In this document: piece by piece, positions 7,304 through 12,770 of the stretch
How the letters are laid out: each line of letters starts with the position of its first letter
Position numbering within the stretch: the stretch's first letter is position 1
From: JBAXEO01 sp964541375
GTDB taxonomy: Bacteria; Actinomycetota; Coriobacteriia; Anaerosomatales; JAAXUF01
Reading direction: 5' to 3'
NCBI GenBank assembly: GCA_964541375.1
Contig: CAZIPT010000070.1
Location: forward strand, 1-12,770
Length of the DNA stretch: 12,770 nt
Notes under the pieces: model-generated
Databases searched by the model: none
Told to the model about the DNA's origin: nothing
Seen by the model: only the letters and a program-made list of their open reading frames with translations
Made by a program: the position numbers and the translations under genes

Positions 7304-7936
7304 GTGCATACCGTCGTCATACAGCGCATCGAGAGCGTCGGGCCCCAGCGACGGGCCCGACGAATCTTCTTTGACGACGGGTCCCCTCCGAGAACCACCT
7401 CCGCCGCAGCGTTTAAGCTGCTTGGAGTTGACACAGGCAGCCCAGTAGACCCGAACGAACTCTCGGAGACGCTCTCGGAATCCGAGCCAAGGCTCGCGCG
7501 CGAACGCGCACTCAAGCTTCTCGGCTACCGCGAACGCTCTCGATCTGAGCTACACCAGCGCCTGATGGAGAGCGGTTACCCGCGCGAGGTGGTCGACGAC
7601 ATCGTCGAGAGGTACTGCGAGGTGGAACTCGTGGATGATGCTCGCTTTGCGGCCGCTTGGGTTCGGTCCAGAGCCGGCAGAGGATACGGTCGGCAGCGGA
7701 TCGCCCGAGAGCTTGCCGACAAAGGCGTGAGCCCGCACGTTGTGGAGGCCGTCATCGCGAGCGAACTTGTCGGCGACGACGTCAGCCACGCGCGGGAAGC
7801 ACTTCGCGGCAAGATTCCGCGTGACGCCAAGGAGCGCGAGCGCCTGGTCCGGCGGCTCGTCTCACGCGGCTTCGATCTGAGAACCGCGGTAGATGCGGTG
7901 GGGCGGGTCGAGGGTCCCACATCATCGAGCCACTAG
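7304..7936 (+). CDS. recX: Regulatory protein RecX
   Basis: RecX inhibits or remodels RecA filaments and is commonly encoded just after recA. From GTG 7304 the protein has about 210 residues and shows three RecX-type helical repeats: ALKLLGYRERSRSELHQRL, YCEVELVDDARFAAAWV with RGYGRQRIARELADKG, and VEAVIASELV followed by LVRRLVSRGFDLRTAVDAV. The frame is open further upstream to an ATG at 7241 inside recA, but those 21 extra residues are low-complexity and unlike RecX. I prefer GTG 7304, 16 bp after the recA stop, although no strong Shine-Dalgarno is visible there. It is probably cotranscribed with recA and so under SOS control. Confidence 0.88.
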   Translation: MHTVVIQRIESVGPQRRARRIFFDDGSPPRTTSAAAFKLLGVDTGSPVDPNELSETLSESEPRLARERALKLLGYRERSRSELHQRLMESGYPREVVDDIVERYCEVELVDDARFAAAWVRSRAGRGYGRQRIARELADKGVSPHVVEAVIASELVGDDVSHAREALRGKIPRDAKERERLVRRLVSRGFDLRTAVDAVGRVEGPTSSSH

Positions 7937-8015
7937 GTACTCGCCCGCACGCCAGTTACGCCCTACGACCAGCGAAAACACCGTCTCTAGCACTGTTCGG
8001 TACGCGCCGTCTGCC

Positions 8016-8045
8016 TTGACCGTATGAAACGCCTCGCGGTAGGAT
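8016..8045 (+). promoter_or_regulatory. Probable rny promoter
   Basis: TTGACC (8016-8021, five of six consensus bases), an 18-bp spacer, then TAGGAT (8040-8045, four of six). Transcription would begin near 8052, giving rny a leader of about 250 nt. It lies about 80 bp after recX, in the only long gap of the window, so rny is probably uncoupled from the SOS-regulated recA-recX unit. Confidence 0.55.
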
Positions 8046-8058
8046 GCCTGCAGGCATC
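8043..8058. repeat. 16-bp perfect palindrome over the rny -10/start site
   Basis: GATGCCTGCAGGCATC is identical to its reverse complement. It starts inside the proposed -10 and covers the predicted start of transcription, the usual position for a repressor operator. The repressor is unknown. Confidence 0.5.
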
Positions 8059-8303
8059 ACTATCACCCGCTGTCTCGCCAAAGGGCGAGGCTGGTCGGTT
8101 TCTATGCATGGCACACGTTGCATCAGGACACACACGACCTCCGGGTCGTCTTTCGTGGTATCCGAGCGCCCGTGGCCTGCGTCGATCGATTGCGATGCCC
8201 GACGCACCAGCCGCACGGGATCGCATCCTTTCGAGAATCCGGCCCGCGCTGCAGGCGTCAGTACTCAATTGACGAGAACGACTGACACCTGAAAGGAGGG
8301 CGC
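8052..8303 (+). promoter_or_regulatory. Structured 5' leader of rny (candidate regulatory RNA)
   Basis: No convincing gene lies between recX and rny (367 bp). A short frame at 8024-8272 has third-codon-position GC far below the neighbours and no Shine-Dalgarno. The leader can form several hairpins. H1, 8072-8091, is 8 bp (one G-U) with an AAAG loop. H2, 8134-8149, is 6 bp closed by a UCCG (UNCG-type) tetraloop and followed by CTTT. H3, 8191-8225, is 10 bp with one bulged G and a 14-nt loop. A small ATGCA/TGCAT stem lies at 8104-8123. Right after H3, TCCTTTC (8226-8232) is perfectly complementary to GAAAGGA (8291-8297), part of the rny Shine-Dalgarno. This suggests translational or RNA-stability control, but I recognise no known riboswitch class. 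Confidence 0.4.
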
Positions 8304-9842
8304 ATGTCGACGTCTGCTGTCGCTCTTATCTTCGTTGCACTGATCATCGGCGCCGCCCTCGGCTTCGCCATCAACCGTTTCCTGCTCAAGGGTCGATCTG
8401 CGCGCGCCGCGGAAGACGCGGACCGTACGGTCAAGGATGCGGAAAAGCAAGCCGAGACGCTCAAGAAGGAAGCTCTGCTCGAGGCCAAGGACCAGATACT
8501 CAAGCTCAAGCAGGACGCAGAGATCGACAACAAGGAACGCCGCAAGGAGATCACCGCGCTCGAGACTCGCATGTCCGAGCGCGAGGCATCCATCGATCGG
8601 CGGGCCGAATCGCTCGACAAGCGTGAGCACACGCTCTCTTCGATGCAGGGCCAGATCGCCAAGGCCGAGAAGGACCTTGAGGACGCCATCGCCGAGGAGC
8701 GGGAGCGTCTCGAGCGGGTCGCGGGCATGACGGCGGACCAGGCGCGGGCGGAGCTCATCAACCGCATCCAGGACGACGTGAAGAAGGAAGCCGCCGCGAT
8801 CATCCGCGAGGCTGAGACGCGCGCACGCGAAGAGGCGGATAAGCGTGCCCGCAACATCGTCGGCATCGCAATCCAGCGCGTTGCCGCTGATCACACCGCC
8901 GAGTCCACCGTGTCTGTGGTGCACATCCCCAGCGACGACATGAAGGGCCGGATCATCGGCCGAGAAGGACGCAACATCCGTGCGTTCGAGGCTATGACCG
9001 GCATCAACCTGATCATCGATGACACCCCAGAAGCCGTCATTCTGTCGAGCTTCGATCCGGTACGCCGCGAGATTGGGCGCATCACTCTCGAGACCTGTAT
9101 CGCCGACGGTCGCATCCATCCGGCTCGTATCGAGGAGATGTACAACAAGGCCGAGCAGCTCGTGAACCAGCAGGTTCACGAGGCGGGCGAGCAGGCCGCC
9201 TTCGACAGCGGGATCCACGGGCTTCATCCCGAGATCATCCGGACTCTGGGCCGCCTGAAGTTTCGTACCTCGTACGGTCAGAACGTGCTCAAGCACTCAC
9301 TTGAGGTCAGCTATCTCGCCGGCGTCATGGCTTCCGAGTTGGGCGTAGACGTTCAGCTCGCCAAGCGCGCTGGTCTCCTCCACGACCTCGGCAAAGCCAT
9401 CGACCACGAGATCGAGGGACCGCACGCCGTCATCGGCGCCGACCTCGCGCGTCGCATGAATGAGCCCGCCGCAGTGGTTCACGCGATCGAAGCTCACCAC
9501 GCCGACGTCGAGCCGAACACCGTCGAGGCGGTGCTCGTCCAGGCCGCAGACGCCATCTCGGCAGGCCGTCCCGGTGCTCGCCGAGAGACCCTCGAGAGCT
9601 ACATCAAGCGTCTCGAGAAGCTTGAGGCTGTCGCTAATGCCCACCGCGGTGTCGAGCGTACCTACGCCATGCAGGCCGGTCGCGAGATCCGCGTCATGGT
9701 CAAGCCCGAGCAGATCTCTGACGCCGACGCCACCGTTCTTGCTCGCGAGATCGCCAAACAGATCGAGGACGAGCTCGAGTACCCTGGGCAGGTCAAGGTC
9801 ATGGTCATTCGTGAGAGCCGAGCGGTGGATTTCGCGAAGTAG
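8304..9842 (+). CDS. rny: Ribonuclease Y
   Basis: Membrane-anchored endoribonuclease that starts mRNA decay and processing in Gram-positive bacteria; 512 residues, near the usual ~520. Domain order is standard: an N-terminal transmembrane helix (about 5-24, VALIFVALIIGAALGFAINR); a long charged coiled coil (about 35-190) rich in Lys, Glu, Arg and Ala; a KH RNA-binding domain with GRIIGREGRN at 215-224; and an HD hydrolase domain with H360-D361 (GLLHDLGKAIDHE) and the EAHHADVEP segment. ATG 8304 has a strong Shine-Dalgarno AAAGGAGG (8292-8299). It is preceded by its own promoter and long leader and followed by a hairpin terminator, so it may be monocistronic. The recA-recX-rny order matches many Gram-positive genomes. 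Confidence 0.97.
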   Translation: MSTSAVALIFVALIIGAALGFAINRFLLKGRSARAAEDADRTVKDAEKQAETLKKEALLEAKDQILKLKQDAEIDNKERRKEITALETRMSEREASIDRRAESLDKREHTLSSMQGQIAKAEKDLEDAIAEERERLERVAGMTADQARAELINRIQDDVKKEAAAIIREAETRAREEADKRARNIVGIAIQRVAADHTAESTVSVVHIPSDDMKGRIIGREGRNIRAFEAMTGINLIIDDTPEAVILSSFDPVRREIGRITLETCIADGRIHPARIEEMYNKAEQLVNQQVHEAGEQAAFDSGIHGLHPEIIRTLGRLKFRTSYGQNVLKHSLEVSYLAGVMASELGVDVQLAKRAGLLHDLGKAIDHEIEGPHAVIGADLARRMNEPAAVVHAIEAHHADVEPNTVEAVLVQAADAISAGRPGARRETLESYIKRLEKLEAVANAHRGVERTYAMQAGREIRVMVKPEQISDADATVLAREIAKQIEDELEYPGQVKVMVIRESRAVDFAK

Positions 9843-9866
9843 GCACCTGTCTATCGAAACTGTCAC

Positions 9867-9896
9867 AGACAGGCCGCCCACTTGGGCGGCCTGTCT
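9867..9896. terminator. Hairpin terminator after rny
   Basis: AGACAGGCCGCCC (9867-9879) pairs perfectly over 13 bp with GGGCGGCCTGTCT (9884-9896) around an ACTT loop. It begins 25 bp after the rny stop. There is no long U tract (CGTAGG follows), as is common for high-GC hairpin terminators, so Rho or a weak intrinsic mechanism may be involved. Confidence 0.75.
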
Positions 9897-9933
9897 CGTA
9901 GGTTGGGCACTCCCGTCCAGAGGCGGGGAAAGG

Positions 9934-9939
9934 TAGACT
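9934..9939 (+). promoter_or_regulatory. Possible -10 of a leaderless promoter for the GHKL ATPase gene
   Basis: TAGACT (9934-9939) ends 7 nt before ATG 9947, placing the transcription start on or next to the start codon. No Shine-Dalgarno fits this ATG apart from the distant AAAGG overlapping the same spot, and no good -35 is present 16-18 bp upstream. Confidence 0.4.
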
Positions 9940-9946
9940 GACTCGC

Positions 9947-11029
9947 ATGGCTCCCGCAGACGACCTCCTCAGCTTCATCACGTCCGTTTCTGGCGACAGT
10001 TTCCTCAAAGTCGAGGAGAACCTCGGCGACGGCTACGTGCGGCTCAAGGTCTCCGAGGCCGAGCGTCGGCAGGCCAAGCACGACATCCGATGCTCCGAAG
10101 ATGTCGTCGTCGAACTTCTTCGCAACTCGCGCGACGCCCACGCTAGTCGAATCTTCCTCTCCAACAGCCGGGAGGGCGACCTTCGCACGTTCACCCTCGT
10201 CGACGACGGCGTCGGTATCCCAGCCGTCATGCAGGAACGCGTGTTCGAACCCCGCGTCACCAGCAAGCTCGAGACAATGGTGGTGGATCACTGGGGAGTT
10301 CACGGCCGCGGCATGGCGCTGTACTCGATCAGGTGCAACGCGGCAGACGCCCGAGTCTGTCTGTCGGAGCTTCACAAGGGCACTGCCCTCACCGTGGTGA
10401 CGGATGCGACGGTTCTCGGCGAAAGAGCAGACCAGTCCTCGTGGCCCACGCTCGAGCGTGATGAGGCGGGACTGAGCAGGGTTGTTCGCGGACCGCACAA
10501 CGTGGTCCGCCGCGTCGTCGAGTTCGCGCTCGAGCACGCCGGGCTTGACGTTTACCTCGGCACTCCGACTGAGATTCTCGCGACCATGATCGAGGTCGCT
10601 CGGCGTGACCTCGACTCCTCGGAGCTGCTCTTCTGTGACGATCTGTCTCGGCTGCACGTCTGGCAGCGTCCCGCCGGGGCGGCAGAAGCCGGCGAACTCA
10701 CGGACTTGGCGGATTCGCTCGGGCTCACCGTATCCGAGCGTACCGCCCATCGGCTTCTTGCCGGCGAGATCGCCCCGCTGCAGACCGTCCTGGCCACAGC
10801 ATCTGGCTCCATCAAGCAGCCTCCTGCGGGAGCCACTGACCCGGACATCTACCGGGACAGGCGGGGACTCAAGATCCACCACTCCGACCTCTCGGCGTTT
10901 TCCACTGAACTCGAAGCAGCATTCGACTCGCTCGCCGAACGCTACTATCTGCATCTCAAGTCCGCGCCCAGGATCACGGTCGGACGAGAGGACATCCGCG
11001 TGCGCTTCGACGTGGAGAAGGAAGACTGA
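9947..11029 (+). CDS. GHKL (HATPase_c) superfamily ATP-binding protein of unknown role
   Basis: Protein of 360 residues with a complete GHKL ATP-binding fold but no visible histidine-kinase dimerisation/phosphoacceptor domain, no transmembrane segment and no MutL- or gyrase-like transducer that I can recognise. Visible motifs: N-box E56-LLRN60-SRD63-A; G1 box D87-GVG90; an F-box-like FEPRVTSK at 100-107; G2 box GVHGRG at 117-122 followed by MALYSIR. Residues 140 to about 360 are unassigned; TDLADSLGLTVSERTAHRLL (near residue 250) could form a helix-turn-helix-like element, but this is tentative. The gene lies between rny and spoVS, where B. subtilis has ymdB. It is flanked by the rny terminator on the left and has its own leaderless-looking -10. 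The ATPase fold is secure; substrate and partner are unknown. Confidence 0.85.
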   Translation: MAPADDLLSFITSVSGDSFLKVEENLGDGYVRLKVSEAERRQAKHDIRCSEDVVVELLRNSRDAHASRIFLSNSREGDLRTFTLVDDGVGIPAVMQERVFEPRVTSKLETMVVDHWGVHGRGMALYSIRCNAADARVCLSELHKGTALTVVTDATVLGERADQSSWPTLERDEAGLSRVVRGPHNVVRRVVEFALEHAGLDVYLGTPTEILATMIEVARRDLDSSELLFCDDLSRLHVWQRPAGAAEAGELTDLADSLGLTVSERTAHRLLAGEIAPLQTVLATASGSIKQPPAGATDPDIYRDRRGLKIHHSDLSAFSTELEAAFDSLAERYYLHLKSAPRITVGREDIRVRFDVEKED

Positions 11030-11055
11030 CGCGTTTCCATGCGTCGCGCTATACT
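11026..11055 (+). promoter_or_regulatory. Probable spoVS promoter
   Basis: CTGACG (11026-11031), an 18-bp spacer and TATACT (11050-11055, five of six TATAAT bases). Its -35 overlaps the stop of the GHKL gene. Transcription would start near 11062, leaving about 93 nt before ATG 11155. The -10 and the bases after it closely resemble the miaB promoter. Confidence 0.55.
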
Positions 11056-11075
11056 TGTCCACGCACTTTGGGGAT

Positions 11076-11089
11076 GAACCGGGAACCGG
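11076..11089 (+). repeat. Tandem 7-bp direct repeat in the spoVS leader
   Basis: GAACCGG occurs twice in a row (11076-11082 and 11083-11089), about 15-30 nt downstream of the predicted transcription start. It falls inside a possible 11-codon leader frame (ATG 11074 to TAG 11107-11109). It may be an operator, a leader element or chance. Confidence 0.35.
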
Positions 11090-11154
11090 TAGCCACACCA
11101 CACTCGTAGCAGCCGCAGCGGCGGCCATTCAGCACACTCGCGCCAGGGGGGAAC

Positions 11155-11427
11155 ATGGACGTCCTTAAGGTATCGAGCAAATCCAACCCCAACGCTGTTG
11201 CAGGCGCGCTCGCCGGCATCATCCGCGAGCAAGGTTCGGCTGAGATTCAGACAGTGGGCGCCGGGGCCCTGAACCAGGCGATAAAGGCTATCGCGATCGC
11301 TCGCGGCTTCGTAGCTCCGGCCGGAGTCGAACTCACCTGTATTCCCGCGTTCGCGGACATCGAGATCAACGGCGAAGAACGCACCGCGATTCGGCTACTG
11401 GTCGAACCCCGCGACATGCATCGCTGA
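11155..11427 (+). CDS. spoVS: Stage V sporulation protein S (SpoVS)
   Basis: 90 residues, closely matching the SpoVS family over its whole length: VLKVSSKSNPNAVAGALAG, then AEIQTVGAGALNQAIKAIAI, ARGFVAPAGVELTCIPAF and INGEERTAIRLLVEPRD. SpoVS is a small Alba-like protein needed for late sporulation in B. subtilis, but it also occurs in many bacteria that do not form spores, where its role is unclear; DNA or RNA binding has been proposed. ATG 11155 has a strong purine-rich Shine-Dalgarno (AGGGGGGAA, within 11145-11153). It has its own promoter and is followed after 9 bp by the PHP phosphoesterase gene, so the two are probably cotranscribed. Its position two genes after rny is the Firmicutes-like arrangement. 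Confidence 0.95.
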   Translation: MDVLKVSSKSNPNAVAGALAGIIREQGSAEIQTVGAGALNQAIKAIAIARGFVAPAGVELTCIPAFADIEINGEERTAIRLLVEPRDMHR

Positions 11428-11436
11428 TGCCGAGCG

Positions 11437-12261
11437 ATGAAGGCGGATCTACACGTCCATTCGACCGCCTCTGACGGTACCCTCAGCCCGACCGAGCTCG
11501 TTGAGCTCGCCCTCCGCAACGAGGTGAGCGTCCTCGCGATCGCGGACCACGACTCCGTCTCAGGCCTCGGTGAGGCCACCCGTGCCTGCCGCGGCACACG
11601 GCTCAAGCTGGTAACAGCCGTCGAGCTCTCTGCTGCCGTAGACGGCTACGACGTCCACATTCTGGCCTATCACGTCGACCCCCACTCCCCGGAACTCCTG
11701 GAGGAGCTGCGCGCCCTGCGCGTCTATCGGGAGCAGCGTGCCGAGGAGATCGTCAACGCCCTCCAGGCCGACAGTGTTCCCGTCACGATGGACGAGGTTC
11801 TCGAACTCTCGAACGGGGGAGCTGTGGGTCGAAGCCACATTGCACGGGCGCTCGTACGGGGCGGCCACTCGGCAACGGTCGCCGAGGCGTTCCAACGCTA
11901 CATCGGCAGGGGCCAGCGGTACTATCGGGCGAAGCGTTCCAGCACTCCGTCCGAGGTAATCGCTACCGTGCGCGGTCTTGGCGCTGTGCCGGTGATGGCC
12001 CACCCCGGAATCACGTGCGCGGATTCGCTCATCCCACAAATGGTCGCGTGCGGCCTTCTCGGCATCGAGGCTTACCATGCGGATCACTCTCCTGAGCAGC
12101 GAATCCGCTACGCACAGATCGCCGATGACCTGGGACTGCTCACGACCGGTGGTACCGACTATCATGGCCCGGCCGCGCACAACCCCGAGCTCGGCAGCGT
12201 CGAGGTCCCTGAGGCATCGGTGCGGACGCTGCTACGGCTCGCGCCGGCGAATGGCGGCTGA
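11437..12261 (+). CDS. PHP-domain metal-dependent phosphoesterase (TrpH/YciV, RNase AM-like)
   Basis: Complete PHP (polymerase and histidinol phosphatase) protein of 274 residues, related to TrpH/YciV. Characterised relatives hydrolyse nucleoside 3',5'-bisphosphates such as pAp or remove nucleotides from RNA 5' ends (RNase AM); the substrate here is inferred from the family only. Metal-ligand motifs are intact: DLH6-V-H8 with D13; A-D37-H38-D39; E63 and H74 (VEL ... DVHILAYH); H189 (MAHPG); and D241-Y-H243 (GGTDYHG). ATG 11437 is 9 bp after spoVS and lacks a strong Shine-Dalgarno, which suggests coupled expression. With rny close by, a role in RNA or nucleotide turnover is plausible. A polymerase-associated PHP or histidinol-phosphatase function is unlikely at this length and context. 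Confidence 0.9.
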   Translation: MKADLHVHSTASDGTLSPTELVELALRNEVSVLAIADHDSVSGLGEATRACRGTRLKLVTAVELSAAVDGYDVHILAYHVDPHSPELLEELRALRVYREQRAEEIVNALQADSVPVTMDEVLELSNGGAVGRSHIARALVRGGHSATVAEAFQRYIGRGQRYYRAKRSSTPSEVIATVRGLGAVPVMAHPGITCADSLIPQMVACGLLGIEAYHADHSPEQRIRYAQIADDLGLLTTGGTDYHGPAAHNPELGSVEVPEASVRTLLRLAPANGG

Positions 12262-12299
12262 TACCGGCCGGGTCTGACACGGAACCGGCTGACACCGCG

Positions 12300-12308
12300 T
12301 GCTACACT
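12300..12308 (+). promoter_or_regulatory. Extended -10 promoter of miaB
   Basis: TGC followed by TACACT (12300-12308) forms an extended -10 (TGnTAnnnT). The start would fall near 12315, only about 4 nt before ATG 12319, so the mRNA would be nearly leaderless. No -35 at 16-18 bp is seen, which the extended -10 could compensate for. Confidence 0.5.
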
Positions 12309-12318
12309 CGCCCACGCC

Positions 12319-12770
12319 ATGGAGACCTTTCTGATCCGCACCTTCGGGTGCCAGATGAACAAGCACGACTCTGAGCGCGTCGCCGGTTTGCTGACAGCTG
12401 CGGGAATGTCACCCGTCGACTCAGCAGAGGACGCCGATGTTGTCGTGTTCATGACCTGCTGCGTACGCGAGAACGCCGATGAGCGGCTCCGCGGCCAGGC
12501 GCGCTCACTGAAGAGCACGAAGGCCATACGGCCGGGCCAGCTGATCGCGGTCGGAGGCTGTATCGGCCAGCGCGATGGGGCCAAGCTGCTGGAGCAGGTT
12601 CCCCATCTCGACGTCGTCTTCGGCACGCACAACGTAGCGAGCCTTCCCACACTGCTTGAGACCGCCCGGCGTCAGCGTCTACCTCAGGTGGAGGTCTTGT
12701 CGGAAGCACGCGGCTTTGCGAGTGACCTCCCGACGGAGCGCGAGCATCCCTGGCATGCGTGGCTTCCGAT
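12319..12770 (+). CDS. miaB: tRNA-2-methylthio-N6-dimethylallyladenosine synthase MiaB, N-terminal part
   Basis: First 150 codons, running off the right edge. MiaB is a radical-SAM methylthiotransferase that modifies i6A37 to ms2i6A37 in tRNAs reading U-starting codons. The visible part is the N-terminal UPF0004 domain with its three cluster cysteines: C11 (RTFGCQMNKHDSE), C47 (MTCCVRENADE) and C81 (GGCIGQRDG). TFGCQMN and CVRENA mark it as MiaB rather than RimO. An extra cysteine, C48, follows C47. PHLDVVFGTHN is the usual motif before the radical-SAM core, which lies beyond the window together with the TRAM domain. ATG 12319 is 57 bp after the PHP gene and close behind an extended -10; there is no Shine-Dalgarno. 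Confidence 0.94.
   Translation, partial: METFLIRTFGCQMNKHDSERVAGLLTAAGMSPVDSAEDADVVVFMTCCVRENADERLRGQARSLKSTKAIRPGQLIAVGGCIGQRDGAKLLEQVPHLDVVFGTHNVASLPTLLETARRQRLPQVEVLSEARGFASDLPTEREHPWHAWLP

Noticed and set aside
8024..8272. 82-codon + strand frame between recX and rny
   Set aside because: It starts inside the proposed rny promoter, has no Shine-Dalgarno, and its third-codon-position GC is well below the neighbours. A similar overlapping frame at 8044-8292 fails for the same reasons.
8269..8300. TTGACG at 8269-8274 as a second rny -35
   Set aside because: The bases 16-18 bp downstream are the Shine-Dalgarno AAAGGAGG, which does not resemble a -10.
9863..11128. 421-codon open frame on the minus strand opposite the GHKL gene
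   Set aside because: The + strand frame has all GHKL motifs in order, while the minus frame shows no family features and reads through the rny terminator hairpin.
12262..12300. GCCGG/CCGGC hairpin after the PHP gene as a terminator
   Set aside because: The stem is only about 5 bp with a mismatch and has no U tract.
1..12770. tRNA, rRNA, CRISPR arrays, insertion sequences, defence cassettes
   Set aside because: By eye I found no tRNA-like T-loop/acceptor arrangement, no regularly spaced repeats, no transposase-like protein and no terminal inverted repeats; the gene set is core housekeeping.

Overview
This is a high-GC chromosomal stretch. Gene content and order resemble a deep-branching actinobacterium (Coriobacteriia or a relative); that placement is inference. 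The order FtsK, RodZ-like HTH protein, PgsA, CinA, RecA, RNase Y, SpoVS, MiaB parallels the ymfM-pgsA-cinA-recA-rny-ymdB-spoVS-...-miaB block of Bacillus subtilis. High GC, TTG/GTG starts and a GC-rich third codon position fit an actinobacterial lineage. Apart from the first ~0.2 kb and the 367 bp before rny, the window is densely coding, and every confident gene is on the + strand.

Layout. (1) Bases 1 to about 220-270 are visibly less GC-rich, carry an open minus-strand frame with foreign-looking codon choice, and do not continue the ftsK gene that follows; this looks like a junction (assembly chimera or genuine breakpoint). (2) 217-6099 is a tight operon-like run: the ftsK 3' part (Walker B to gamma domain), a rodZ-like membrane HTH gene, yajQ, rimO, pgsA, cinA and thpR, with gaps of 4-22 bp or a 4-bp overlap. 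(3) 6100-7936 is the recA-recX unit, with an ideal Gram-positive LexA (SOS) box between the -35 and -10 of the recA promoter. (4) 7937-8303 is a non-coding regulatory region before rny: a promoter, a 16-bp perfect palindrome over the -10/start site, and a ~250-nt leader with several hairpins and a segment complementary to the rny Shine-Dalgarno. (5) 8304-9896 is rny and a 13-bp hairpin terminator. (6) 9947-12261 holds an unrecognised GHKL-type ATPase gene with a leaderless-looking promoter, spoVS, and a PHP phosphoesterase gene. (7) From 12319 miaB starts from its own near-leaderless promoter and runs off the right edge.

Themes: chromosome segregation and cell shape (FtsK, RodZ), phospholipid synthesis (PgsA), SOS/recombination (RecA, RecX), RNA metabolism (RNase Y, a TrpH/RNase AM-like PHP protein, ThpR-type 2H phosphoesterase) and methylthiolation (RimO on ribosomal protein S12, MiaB on tRNA). 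The most interesting items are the GHKL ATPase sitting in the position occupied by ymdB in Bacillus, the structured rny leader, a 17-nt motif shared by the spoVS and miaB promoters, and the left-end junction. I did not find a clearly new defence or mobile system.
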